A stretch of DNA of 64,000 bases from the NCBI GenBank assembly GCA_903813345.2, contig CAIIXF020000007.1, positions 20,261,564 through 20,325,563 on the forward strand, written 5' to 3'. The position numbers and the translations under genes are program-made. Positions within the stretch are counted from its first letter, which is position 1; every line of letters begins with the position of its first letter. This document shows positions 1 through 11,949 of the stretch, piece after piece. The notes under the pieces are model-generated. The model saw only the letters and a list, made by a program, of their open reading frames with translations. It made no database searches and was not told the DNA's origin. The DNA is from Owenia fusiformis. Taxonomy: Eukaryota; Annelida; Polychaeta; Sabellida; Oweniidae.

Positions 1-62
1 TATTACCACAAGTATATATTGTGAGTACATTTACAATTTTTGTTTTGCATTTAACAATAAAA

Positions 63-3000
63 TCACATTTGCATAAGCATGTTACGCTTTGCATACATTA
101 GAAATACAGCTTTGGCTTTTAAAATCATTGCTTCATGATTGTCTGATTTGAAAGTTTGAAATATAATGTCATCATTACCAATTCTAAATAAATTGAGAAG
201 TGCAACTCTTTCCGCATCTATGGAATTGCAGAAACGTAAAAAGTGATCCAATGTTTCTATTTCGCCAGTATCACATATATTACATTTTCTGTCACCCCAT
301 TTTTTATTTCCATTGAGTGTTTGGTTCATAAGCAAATTGACCATTAATTTACAATATTTTAAATCTCTAGGGTATTTGAAACTGAGTGTCCACCATTTAA
401 GTGGCTGAGCAAAGCATTTTACACTTACATACAAATGTGTTGCACTTTTTATAGCACATTTAATCATAAACGTTGGATTTTGGCTTTGACGTAGCCTACC
501 TAAAACTAATTTACGCCATATTCCCTTTGATGGGTAGACACCTGTGTTTATCATATTAGTTGCAGCATCTAAAAGATTAAATCTGCTTAAAACATTCCAT
601 ATTGTATTAAGTGGTGACGCAGCACCACCGTGACCATTATATTGGAATTCCGTAGCTCGATAAAGAAAGACCTGCTTATAAATATTTTTTACCGGTAGTG
701 TTATCAACATAAGGAAGAACATTAATTTATCTAAGGCGATTTTATACTCGATGTCCATCCAGCCCAGTGGATCAGTTGAAAATACATTATCAGCAAATTT
801 AGGAAGACATTGAATGCGTTTTCCAATCTGCCTATGGGCTGTTTGGATTAATTCAACATCATTATTCGAATAAGAAATGATTGAACTACCGTATAGCATT
901 GTAGGGATAGACAGCGTCCAATAAAGGCGTGATGCCGTTAGAGGATTGAGTCCACCACAAGTACTCCCTAGACCAAGTAGAGAGAAATATTTCCTTTTAC
1001 CAGACGTAACCGCCTTCTCAACATATTCGGAAACGCTTCCACTAGTTGATAAGGGTATACCTACATGGGTTTGATTTTGCACAATAGTCACCTGCTTGTC
1101 GCCAATTTTGAACGTAGGCTGTACAGCGTAGTGATTATTTCCGAAAATCATCACATTACATTTATCAGGATGGATATCATACCGCCACTTACGGCTGTGA
1201 TTGTATGCCAAATTTAACAGTGCATTCATAGATGTCGTGCTTGTAGTAACTATTGATGTATCATCGGCGTAAACTGGACATGTGATATCCAACCCACCAA
1301 CTAATGCACCCAACTTTAACGATTGCAATTCTAGGATTAAGTCAGCATTATATAATTGGTACATTAACATAGAATATACCCCGCCCTGATGAACTCCTTG
1401 AAGTACACAGAACGGAGCAGAGAGTGTATCCACACGTACCATGCACTTGTAATTTTTGTAAGATTCTCGAATGAGTCTCCACAATTTACCATTTATGCCA
1501 ATGTTAAATAACTTAAAAAGAAGCCCGTTAAGCCACACAGTATCGAAGGCCTTGCGGATATCAATTGTAGACAAGTATACATTATTACCTTTGTCAAGAT
1601 TATGAGCTATTGTCTCTTGTACAATCAGGGATGTATGGATCGATGAGCATTAGATTGAGATGCCCCTTGTAACTGGGGGATATTTAATAGGATAACTGGT
1701 TTGCTTCTGATCAGAAGGATATTATCAAAAACCTTCCTAAGAACAGACATGAGGGTAATCCCCCTAAAATTGTCTTTTTCTAGTGGATCCCGGATACCTG
1801 ATTTGAGAAGAGGCAATAGTATACCAATTTGAAAGTTGTTAGGAATAAATTCATTATCAATAATGCTTTGAAGCAGGATCTTAACTACCTGTTGAACCTG
1901 AGTACCACCATACCTTAAGTGCTCGGCGGAAACGTTATCAAACCCAGTAGCACGTTTAAGGTTAAGTGAATCAATTGCATGAGATACCTCTTTTAAAGTC
2001 AGAGGGTCAGATAAAATTGTGTTACCATTCAAATATGACTCTGCTAGCATGCGGTCTATAGCATTGTTAACCATTATCTCATGCTGGTGATCAAAATCAT
2101 TACTCTGGGAGGGGGTGGAAAGCTTTTCGAAATAAGATCGCCACTCATCACATATATCGTTTGGATTAGTCAAAATTTCATTAGTTTCAGAGGATCTGAT
2201 CAGTTTCGAGTTAACTTTACAACCACCTCTACTTTTTTGAACTAAATGCCAATACATTCTTGGATTCAAACCTTCTGATTCATGAAGTTTTCTTAATTCA
2301 TTTTGCTCGTATTGATATTGTTCAGTTTTATATCGTTTCCTGAATAGCTTTTTGGCATTTTTATATCTAATTCGATACTCATTATTGGCGTCTCTCGGAC
2401 GACCCATATTGCACCATTCATTCCATTTTTTATTTCGGTCTTTTACTAACTCTGATAGATGTTTTGACCAAAAAGGCTTCAGATGTCTGCGATATTTGAC
2501 AGTAGGAACATTCTCATATGACGCATGTTTAACGTTCGAACATAACTGTTCTATAAAAAAGTCAATTTGTGGGTTTGACAGACCGTTACAATTACTACTT
2601 ACAACTGCATTTTGTATCTCGTTAAGCAATGGGCCACATAAACACTCCACAACGTCCGTATAGTTTGACTGAATTTCGCATTTACTTAATTTATGCCATG
2701 CAAGACGTGGTGCGTTCTCATCGCATTTAGGATATACGTGACTGACATTACTTAAGTCGATGAAGATAAATACAGGCAAATGATCGCTCACATTGGATGC
2801 ATGCTCGGCTATTAATCCACACTTCACAATGCATTTTTCCAAAGTGGATGAAACAATACAATGATCAACATAATGACGTGCATGCACGTTGAGTATACGA
2901 ATTAAAACTGATGTTTGGACCAACAGCATGCTGTTTCATGTCCGCAATCACAAGAGATTTTTCAATACATACATTCAGCAAAGAGAAAGCATTGTCAGTA

Positions 3001-3203
3001 TAATTACCCCATCCTCTTGGTGCGGGAAAGAGTGAGCCAAAATGAGAATTCATATCTCCAATTATTACGACGTCACCAAGCTGCTGAGCCTGTGAGATAA
3101 ATTCAAAGAGGGTATCTAAGACATCAGTGAATTGATCGTTAACACAGTGTCTATACCAAGTAGAGTTTTCAGTGAAATTACCGGAAGCGGGAAGATATGC
3201 ACC
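63..3203 (-). mobile_element. 5'-truncated, frameshifted APE-type non-LTR retrotransposon (LINE)
   Basis: Three minus-strand reading frames follow one another and make up one ORF2-type polyprotein. The first (about 3190-2890) holds the endonuclease segment VVIIGDMNSHFG. The second (to about 1625) holds the endonuclease C-terminal SDHLPVF motif, a linker, and the start of the reverse transcriptase (NFRGITLMSVLRKVFDN). The third (1574-63) holds the RT core: KAFDTVW, the QGVHQGGVYS region, the catalytic YADD box, and a C-terminal cysteine/histidine cluster (CNICDTG...DHFLRFC). Frame breaks near 2900 and 1600, and the missing endonuclease N-terminus, show a dead copy. The 3' end lies in or beyond the first 60 bases of the window. 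The clade is unresolved. EN and RT identity is secure from the motifs. Confidence 0.93.
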
Positions 3204-3250
3204 GAAGCGGGAAGATATGCACTGAAGCGGGAGATATGGCGGGAGATATG
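3184..3250. repeat. Short tandem repeat, about 20-bp unit, three copies
   Basis: The unit GAAGCGGGAAGATATGCACC occurs at 3184 and 3204 and again, decayed, from 3224. It sits exactly where LINE homology stops, so it may mark the 5' truncation junction. The following stretch, 3251-3757, is AT-rich and I see nothing in it. Confidence 0.85.
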
Positions 3251-3757
3251 GAGGTTCTGGATATGGAAACCTCAAAATCAGGATACGGGATATATCTTAC
3301 CAACTTATCTCCCTAAAACTCAACTTGGCATAGGATAAACCCGGACACATCCTTTAGAAGTAACATGGGGTTTTTATATATCATTTTAAGGGGAATTTAA
3401 TTTGCTGATCACACACCAAATTTCAGAGATATTGGTTAAATTCCAAGTTTTATAGAGCATTTTTAGTGATGTTCACATTTCACATTTTTAATAGTTCGTT
3501 AAAAATCCCAAAGCAGCTTGGACTGCCTCAATTCTACAAGGATAAGATTCCAAAATGTTCACAAACAGGGGTGTTGCACTTTCAAGGCTTCTAAAAGCTT
3601 TCTTGATTCATTTGAGCAATGTTTCATGGCTATAAAGTTTCTCCCCTGGTTGATCTTCGATTAATTTTTTGACCCTGTCCTTAATAATCGCAGTATAAAC
3701 TTTTCACTGTTCATTCATTATCCTGGTAATTTTACTCTTTTTGACGCAATCAACGGT

Positions 3758-3945
3758 CAAGGAGGATTGGAAGCCAGGGTTCCAACTCGATATTCTTTAA
3801 TCTCCACGCATGCGTCATTTGCTATTCGTGTCTGTATAATTTGTACGACTGCATGGAGAATGACCCGATACTCTCCAACAAAGCTATCGCTAGGTGATTG
3901 TTTTGCAGAATATCGGTGTTGCATTCTGGGAGCCAATCCTCCTTG
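3758..3945. mobile_element. Mutator-like MITE, 188 bp, with 9-bp target duplication
   Basis: The ends are CAAGGAGGATTGG and its exact complement CCAATCCTCCTTG. The base-perfect 9-bp repeat ATCAACGGT flanks both sides (3749-3757 and 3946-3954). A second copy of the family is at 15904-16208. A 9-bp duplication with TIRs of 20 bp or more is the size class typical of Mutator/MULE elements; assignment to that superfamily is inferred from the duplication length only. The element contains no coding capacity. Confidence 0.9.
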
Positions 3946-4216
3946 ATCAACGGTCAACTACATACTTTCAAGAAACATTGTAGCAATTTTATTAGGAAGA
4001 GTTCATTATTGATTTTCTTATTATTGATTTTTGGGAGTGATCAGCATTTTCCATAAGCTTTAGAATGATATATGGGAAAGTATGATAACTTTAAAAATAA
4101 AAAAGTTAACGGGGAGAACAGACTTATTTGACGCCCTGTAGTATCTATTTGCCCTCTCCTCGGCATTTCCAGAGACGACTCGAATTATTAGTTTCTTGAG
4201 ACACATAACGAACAAG

Positions 4217-7200
4217 TTAACTGTGACTGGTTTTATTTTTAATATGAAATTTGTTCATTACATTTTGAATTGTAAGCGTGAAGGCATCATCATCATCATC
4301 GTAGAAACCATACTGGAAATATTTCCCTATTTCAACTATTCTTTCCTGCATCTTTCTAATTGTTTCTGTTGGTATATCACCTAACAGCTTCAAAACAGAA
4401 CGTTTATTTTTCATAATGTCCTCTTCATTGAGCAAAATAGTAAATGTATGGTATGGGTATGGGAACCCGGCGTGTTGCATATCTATGAACGGATAATACG
4501 CTGAGTGGTTTGTGAAAATCACCGGAATGCACCCTGACAGCAGTCCATCAAAGAATGATTTGCGTGTAGGGGTGTCTCCATGAGGCTGGAAGAACAATAA
4601 CAAGAATTAAAACAATAAAAGGGTGATGCCATTTAAGGCATGCTATTACTCAAAATCTATCCGGCATTTACAAGGCATTAACATGACAAAATGTCACCAC
4701 CTAGTTGCTCACAATATTATCAGTTCAGGCTTAGTCACATTTGAATTTCTGAGAACTTGTAGATTTTTATTTATCTTTTTTTAAATTTTTTTTTATTTAT
4801 TTTCATATTCATTTAGTATTACATTAACAGATGATTTTGAAAAAATAAATAGGTCAATTTGAAGCAAGTTGAAAAAAGACCTGCTTGAACATAAGAAGGT
4901 CATTGAAGGTGACATCTCAAATCTAGAGTCAGTTTTGAAAAATAGATAACTTGTAGATGATTCTGAAAAAAAGATTGGTCAATTTGAAGCAAGTTGAAAC
5001 AATACCTTTTTGGCCTTTTTCACCTTGAGAATGTCATTGAAAGTCAAAACTACAGTCGAACTTATAATATATGAGTACATACATAAGGTACAGGCAATAG
5101 TAACATCACCGAGTTCAATATTGACAGTTTAAGTGCATTGTTTAGTATTGCATGAAGTTAATTCCTTTAAAGAACACAATAATAAAATGCTGAAATTCTA
5201 TTCTTTGATATATAATTACAACGCACTCAGCAGGTACACTCCCCTCCATAAGTTTGGCAACCTTTTTTCCCCATTGAACTACGTGTTAAAGCCTCTTTAC
5301 GTTTGAATTTTTATTACTTAACCGGCGATGAAATAACTTATAATATTAATGGAAACGTAACTTGACTTTATTTCCAATACCTCCACATTTTCTCAATTTT
5401 TTTCCTGAATTACAATAGGTCGAAAATTGATGATAAATTTGATGAATTTTTGAAAATCGTCATTCCCATGTAATCCAATGGGAAATGGAGGGTTCGGGGC
5501 AAATCAGAAATCAGGATAAATTTTCAGTAAAAGATTCAGCAAAAAATATTTTTATATAGGAAATTGAATTGTCTAACTTTTTTGAACACTAAGTGTTTAG
5601 TTTATTTGATGAATATTAAAGTTACAGCGCTTCAAAGTCATTTTTGAAAATAATTTTTCGCCTCCTGTGTTATTTCAATGGGATAGGTTTTTTGAAAAAC
5701 AATTTTGACTTTAAAAACCCCTATAACTTTGTTGAACCTGAAGAAACATATCAATTTTTTGTTAAATAAAGTTAGCAAATTCAATTCCCTGCCTAACTCG
5801 TATTTTTTGCAAGGACTCGGATGGATGGATATTCTGTCATATGACTTGCGGCAAACCTACCATTTCCCATTGGTTAACATGGGAATGTCGATTTTCAAAA
5901 ATTCATCAAATTTATCATCAATTTTCGACCTATTGTAATTGAGGAAAAAAATTGAGAAAATTTGAAGGTATTGGAATTAAGGTCAAATTACGTTCTCAGC
6001 AATAGTTTAAGTATTTTCATCGCAGATTAAGTAAATAAAAATTCAAAGGTAAAGAGGCTTTAACACGTAGTTCAATGGGGGAAAAAAGGTTGCCAAACTT
6101 ATGGAGGGGAGTGTATATCAGGGTGAAATGACCATCAAATACGGCATATGCATTGCATAGAAATTGAATTAAATTCATTTTATTTAATGCCGCAATGAAA
6201 TGCTGAGATCATATTCTGTGGTTCAATTTTTACAATGCACTAGAAATATCAAGGTGAATTGGTGATCATGCTAGTGCAAACTGCACAGCTCCATGTACCA
6301 GGTCGTTCAATAAGTTCACGGAAAAATGCTCTCATTTCAAAGATTCTTGATATTTTCCCATAAAATTTTCACACAATGTTTAAAAAATACTTTCTGATTG
6401 ATTCTTAAAATCTCAGCATCTCTAATTAGATTGGTCAAAAATAAGGGTTACTATGGTAACTTGACTTTTGGGTAGGCGGGGCACGTTTTACGTCACACAA
6501 TTTACCATTACAGAAATCTATCAATATGTGCAAAGGAAGGATCCTTATTTTTTATTTGTTCTTATTCAAATTACAAATTTTTGAGGGAAAATTGATGTTC
6601 ATTGTTTTCACGAACATTTCTGAAATTGTGCTAGTTAATGCTGTACCAGTGGACCAGAAAATCAACAAAGTAATGGTATAATGGTAAGTTGATTAAAACT
6701 TCCATTCAGCCGAACTCTAAATAATTCCATCAGAATAATGCAGCCGATCACACTGCTAATATTGTGCAGGAAACCATCACAAATAACTGGCAAAATAGAT
6801 GGCAAAGCTGCCCCAAGTTACATACTCTCCAGATGAGACAACTTTGATTTTGTTGTTTTCTCTAGGATGAAGGATCAGCTAAGAGGTTGACTTTATGAAA
6901 CAATGAAGCTACTTTCGACTGCAGTCCAGATTGCCCTTCAAACAAGTTTTTGAGATGACTTCAGAGCATTGTCTCGTCAATGGCTTGAATGGAACCTACT
7001 GTGCATTAAACATGCAGGAGAATATTTCTAAAACCTTATGGGACAATAGTTGTTACTATTATCACATTAAGTAATATCATGTACAAGTAGAAAGCGAAGG
7101 AATTCATGTGATATACTCATAAATTGCCTACTATTCTGTTGTTTTTCCAATGAATAATGTGACGTAAAAAGTGCCCCGCCTACCCAAAAGTCAAGTAACC

Positions 7201-10200
7201 ATAGTAACCCTTATTTTTGACCAATCGAATAAGAGATGCTGATATTTTCAGAATCAATCAGAAAGTATTTTTTATACATTGTGTGTAAAATTTCATGAGA
7301 AAATATCAAAAATACTTGAAATGAGAGCGTTTTTCCGTGAACTTATTGAACGACCTGGTATTTGAATGTTATTGTCCTGTTAATTGAGGCATATTCAATT
7401 GATTGTATATTATACCAGTTTGTATAAAATTAAAAAGAACTACATTCAAGCATTAGCTTTACACAATCTGCATATGCTATCAGTAAAGAAAAATTCTTCA
7501 TGGCAATTGAATGTTAATAGAATTTGTTTGGGAGAGTCTTTTCTTGTAGTATTAGACATAAACACTAGTTGAGCATAAATAGCTCTGTATGGTCTGGTTT
7601 ACTGTTAATTCCATCACTGTTTGGTCATTGATGCTTGTCATCGTCCACAAAAAGTTGGAGACTAGAACAATATGTCACCACTTCTGGTGACTATCGCTTT
7701 TGGAGACTATCACATGTCCCCACTTCTGGTGTTAACACAAAAATGATCGAAATCATGTCAATGATATAGATTTAAACCAACAAAAAATGAACCAAGATAC
7801 CTGAAGGCAAAATGTTGCATTGCGCATGGTAGCTGTCAACAAAGCCTGGAATGTTTTGTAGCCAAGTCTGGTGTAGTTCACTGAATGTGTTTGTAGGCAA
7901 AGGCTGTATCGACCAGTTCCTTTGTATTTTTTGTACTCATCATCTAACTCAAGCTGTATACACAAGAGAGAACAAAAACCTGGTTGCAGTTACAAGTACG
8001 TGTACACACATAGCTAGACAATTTGTAAGGTGTGTCCGATTCCAGCCAATCCGAACACCCTATTTCATGTAACGGCATCGTATTTTATGACCAAGAATCC
8101 ATTTGGTGAATGGTTGTCAAGGTGACAACTAAAATCTACAGATTGAAATTGATACTTTGCAAACTTGACCGTTGCAAAAAGTTTCATTGAAAATTATGTT
8201 CTTTTAGTGATTACGTATCTTTTAGGTGATTTTGTAGAAAATATTTTGCAATGTGTGAAAAGAATTTAAGCCCAAGACTCGATGCATTGAGGCTGATGCA
8301 TTCCACTGAGGCGTTGTTTCCTAAACTTAGCACTCGATTCTGCAAAGGTTGAAACAACCCTTTTGAGGAATGATCAGTCCACAATGCACCGAGTCCAGGG
8401 CTTAAACCATTTGTTGACGACGCCAATCCTCAGCCCGAAACACGACGAGTACTTCATGTCAGTGTCCGAGGGATCATGACGATTATCTAAGTATCTTACT
8501 TTTAAGTATTTCCTGAAGGCAGTCATGGGATTCCCGGCCATCAGGACGTGAATAGGTCTAGCGTTGTCAATGGCAACGTGGGCATTGGGTCGTAAGTAAT
8601 GGATATAAGAAGGATATGGGGCAGGAATGAGATCTGGCTGTGAAGGAGCACCCTCGATTATCACAAATTTCATATGTTCTGCTCGTGGTCGCCCTGACAA
8701 GAAACTACAACCGTTCACCCAACCACCGAGATGAAGATCCTGAAAATATAGTACAATTATACGACGTCAGATACTGTACATCACGGCATTTTACTGCATT
8801 TTTACATGCGTAGTGACTTTTAAAACCGCGATATCTCCACAGTAAAATCATATTTTTATACAATTTTTTGTCATCAGTTGAACATATATGTCCATGAAAT
8901 ATTTTGACTATCGGAATTCCAAATAATTGATTTGGGACTTTTTAAATGAGAATCACGCAAGCCGTATGATGTGACTTTCTATGCTAAAACCGGGTGTGGA
9001 CTGTAACATTTTCAAGAAAACTGATTTTAAATTTAAACGAAAAATTAAGATAGCTTTGTCATTTCTCAACGGATCTTTCTCAAATTTTCACAATATTTAA
9101 ATTCACCATTTTGGAAAAAACAAACAGATTTTGTGTGATGACGTCATAATATAACAATGCTAATTTAACGTTTTTATTTTTGCCAAAAAAGTGTGGACAG
9201 GCAGAATTTCGTACCAATGAGATATATAGTTTGATCAATTAAACATTTAATCGTTTGAAAGGTGACTTATTCTTTTTACATCCTTATAGGCATACCATAT
9301 TCTATAATTTTATCAAAAATTATATTATTTCGATTAAAATTCAGTCTGTAAGAAGTATAAATTGAAAGAAATATGAAGTGAAGCCATGTGAAAAATTCAC
9401 AAAATTACGTTTCACTTTTGGAGTTCAAATATCTCTAATTAAGGGATAAACATTCAAAACGTTCCGATGTTTCAGCAAGTTCTTTTAATTATACCTCTTA
9501 CTACATACGATTAATTTCATTTAATTTGAACAAGTATATTTTGAGATAGACACCATTTTATAACCGCAACCCCAAGTGAAGCCTTTACAAAATAAGACGT
9601 TGCGCCGTTAGCGTATTATATTTTCTCCTGTATTATTCATTGCTTTAAATAAATAAAACTAAATATTCGAGTTAAAATAAATTACAAATAATACATTTAA
9701 CAATCCTTAATATTTTCCCGTCTGTGTATATCAGTTGAATATGACAAGGGGCTCTGTGAAAAAGTCTAGAAAGACGGTGCGACAACGAGAGCGCATGGCC
9801 GAAAAGCGCGACAAAGAAGAAAACAGGTAGGGTTTGAAATGTCTACTTTCTGGTGATTCTAATTCTGTATATCGTGACACAACCTTTTTGAATATAGAAT
9901 TGTATTGAAGCGCACATTAATCTGAACAAAATTTGAAGTTTGTAAGAAGATTCCACGAATATTAAAACTTTTGCAATTACTGGGAGGAGCATTGCGCATA
10001 TTTATCGCGTAAATCTTTGCATTTTGTCGATAAAATGAACAATTACAATGTTACGCCGTGATGTACAGTATCTGACGTCGTATCAATATGAATATGACCT
10101 AACTTGGAATAGCTCAAATAACCATTTATCTATATTACTTTAGATAAAGAGAGACTCTTATAAATCAGAATAGGGCAACCGACGGCGTCCGTATACTCTA

Positions 10201-11899
10201 TAATATTCTACTTAGTATATTCCTAATATTCTAAGTAGAAGAATTCTATACCTGCATATATCGTAAGCTTTATTTGTTCGTTTTTCATTAAAAATGTTAT
10301 GGATAACCTAAGAATCTTGTAAGAAAGTTGATTAATCAGTTTTTGTTGGATCTGTTTTTGGTCACCCTGTACATTCAATTGAACTGTTCCCATACATACC
10401 CTTTGCACTGTCGACAGTGCCATGAAATGTGGTTTCCCTTTCTTGAAGAACGCCGATGTCTTTATAATGGTCCATACAATTTTTTCCAACGTTTTGAAGC
10501 CTCGACCACAAAAACAAGACAGTCCTGCATAGTAAGGAATATAAAACAGGTCCGCCTTTGATGCATCTTTTGTAACAAGACCACTTCGCAAAAGTTTATT
10601 ATGAAAGATAGGCTCTAGTCCAAACTGACATTGACTTGTCACTACATATCCTTCCTTATCCATCGTCTCTAGTGTTTTACCATATCCCTGGTAATTGAAA
10701 TAATTACATCCTCGTCCATGCAAAGGTTTGTTTGTAGGGTCACTCAAACATGTAGTTATGTTCATATTAAAGCGATCGTCTAATTGATATATGTATATTT
10801 TGATTTTATCGGCGGTCTTATTTTTCAAACTGAAAATACAAAATGTAAAAAATTATTCGAAGGGGTGGTGTATTTATTTCACTAATATTTATTTGCGAAC
10901 GTAAAACAGGGGGTTAAGTTTGTTTTGAGACTGCAAACGAGAATCTTATGCAATAAGTCACCAACAAATTATTGGACTATAATAAATGAGTGTCAAATTG
11001 ATGAGAATTAAATAGTAGACATGCTTTTCTGCAGTGTTAATCACAACATTTTTTCTAAAACATGTTCACTATTGGTTTCACTTATTACACCTAGAATCAA
11101 TGAGAACAGGTTGTAGATGACGCTTAATCAATTTATTTATGTAAATGTCAAAGCAAATTAGATGCCAACATATTGCAGCATAAAACACGTAAAATAACAA
11201 TGATACATATAGAATGAAAGGTAGGATAATAATTTTATTAATAGTCAAGAGGTAAGTCGGCGAAACAGTTGATAAGGTGCCATCATGCCTTCAATCAAGA
11301 TGTGTTGCATTTTCTGATTTAGTTAGCGTGAGGATATATGGACATATTGAAAAGCTCTAACACGTCTTCTGCTCTAAAAAAGTTTGCCATAGTTAGTTTC
11401 TTTAGTTCCTATGAGAATACTTGAGACTGATAAAGAAATCATTGAATTAAGAATCACCTCCTAATTAAAGACTTGAAAGTATTCATTGAATGCAGAAAAA
11501 ATGAACTCAATGAGAACTCAATTTCGTTTTTTGTTTATGATTGAATATGTTTACTCACCCTGATCATATTCCATCCAAATAAAACTGGGATGGACTTGCC
11601 CTAACGCCAAGGATAAAAACTACCAAGGAAACGAGGGACTAGTATTATAAAAAGGTTAAGCATGAGACTCACCTTGATGAATCCTCTTCTGAAAATCCAG
11701 ATGATGGTATGAAATCAAACAACCGTTCATCTGCTTCTAGGTTAATGTTGTTTCTCATTGTGATGTATTGGGGACTCTGCAATCTTTCTATATTTACTCT
11801 TGTGTATATGATGTAAGGGAGAGCAGTAAGAAATCCTATTATTATAACGGAAATAACAAAACGATGTTTTGAAGTGAACATGTCTCTGATTATCCGCAC
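4217..11899 (-). CDS. Exostosin-family (GT47) glycosyltransferase, four exons
   Basis: Exons, in order on the minus strand: 11899-11673, 10829-10400, 8739-about 8422, 4585-4217. They give about 447 residues. Exon 1 encodes a short cytoplasmic tail and one hydrophobic anchor (VISVIIIGFLTALPYIIY, residues 15-32), the type II topology of Golgi glycosyltransferases. Exon 2 starts the catalytic region (KIKIYIYQLDDRF, KADLFYIPYYAGL). Exon 3 continues it (HMKFVIIEG, SSCFGL). Exon 4 has the GT47 signature HGDTPTRKSFFDGLLSGCIP and runs to a stop. The exon 1 donor AG|GTGAGT is phase 2 and is completed exactly by the exon 2 acceptor; exon 2 to 3 is phase 0. The exon 3 donor is the weak point: family alignment wants a break near 8429, but no GT is there, so GGC|GTCGTC at 8422 is my best choice. 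An alternative start is the internal Met at 11881, which aligns with the paralogous exon at 20.9 kb. The sugar substrate cannot be told. Confidence 0.88.
4670..5060. mobile_element. Pearl/Helitron-like tandem-core element, truncated copy A
   Basis: It begins with ACATGACAAAATGTCACCAC and continues CTAGTTGCTCACAATATTAT, almost identical to the start of the element at 46.8 kb. It carries two diverged copies (about 4851 and 4976) of the roughly 120-bp core containing GGTCAATTTGAAGCAAG and AAGGTCATTGAAGGT. No 3' end is visible. It lies in the last intron of the GT47 gene. Confidence 0.75.
5237..6113. mobile_element. 877-bp foldback transposon, TA target (Tc1/mariner-type MITE)
   Basis: The ends are CACTCCCCTCCATAAGTTTGG and its complement, each next to TA. 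The arms pair almost along their whole length (for example CCATTTCCCATTGG inside both), with a centre near 5675, so the unit is one giant imperfect palindrome. A one-ended relic of the same family is at 52347. It lies inside the GT47 last intron and contains no transposase. Confidence 0.92.
6298..7358. mobile_element. 1061-bp TA-flanked element with long terminal inverted repeats
   Basis: The left end CCAGGTCGTTCAATAAGTTC matches the complement of the right end, with TA on both sides. Arms of about 200 bp include the shared block TTGACTTTTGGGTAGGCGGG. No transposase frame is open. The start CGTTCAATAAGT resembles mariner-type ends and the family at 19965. It sits in the GT47 last intron, 185 bp from the previous foldback. 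Confidence 0.9.
7640..7740. repeat. Two short relics carrying the ATGTCNCCAC terminal motif
   Basis: AATATGTCACCACTTCTGGTG and CACATGTCCCCACTTCTGGTG follow one another here. They share the start motif of the tandem-core elements at 4.7, 28.3 and 46.8 kb, so they are probably cut-down ends of that family. The rest of 7361-8198 is AT-rich with nothing else that I recognise. Confidence 0.45.
8199..8268. repeat. Dispersed repeat, inverted copy of 62719-62786
   Basis: TTTTAGGTGATTTTGTAGAA and CAATGTGTGAAAAGAATT recur in reverse complement near 62.75 kb. The family is unknown; it is about 70 bp long here. Confidence 0.7.
8762..10080. mobile_element. 1.32-kb TA-flanked inverted-repeat element inside GT47 intron 2
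   Basis: The ends are CGACGTCAGATACTGTACAT and its complement, with TA on both flanks. Length and target match Tc1/mariner-type insertions, but no transposase domain can be read. It fills most of the 1.66-kb intron and stops 22 bp short of the exon 3 acceptor, so the branch site may lie within it. A GC-richer 86-bp open stretch (9741-9826) is described separately. Confidence 0.88.
9741..9826 (+). CDS. Possible first coding exon of a transposon protein (very basic)
   Basis: An ATG opens a 29-codon frame reading MTRGSVKKSRKTVRQRERMA and then EKRDKEEN. It ends at AACAG|GTAGGG, a good splice donor, two bases before an in-frame stop. Composition (Lys/Arg/Glu) and local GC differ sharply from the surrounding AT-rich DNA. 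Similar basic N-termini occur in proteins encoded by invertebrate transposons (from memory, not checked). No following exon was found, so this is probably a fossil of the autonomous parent. Confidence 0.35.
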
Positions 11900-11949
11900 T
11901 TATTTTCCCCTTATTGGATGTAAAGCTTAAAATATATATTGTCAATCAC

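Noticed and set aside
2352-2663. 103-codon plus-strand frame
   Set aside because: Antisense shadow of the LINE endonuclease/RT linker.
8211-8426. 71-codon minus frame just downstream of GT47 exon 3
   Set aside because: It is intron read-through partly made of a dispersed repeat; it does not match GT47 and lacks splice support.
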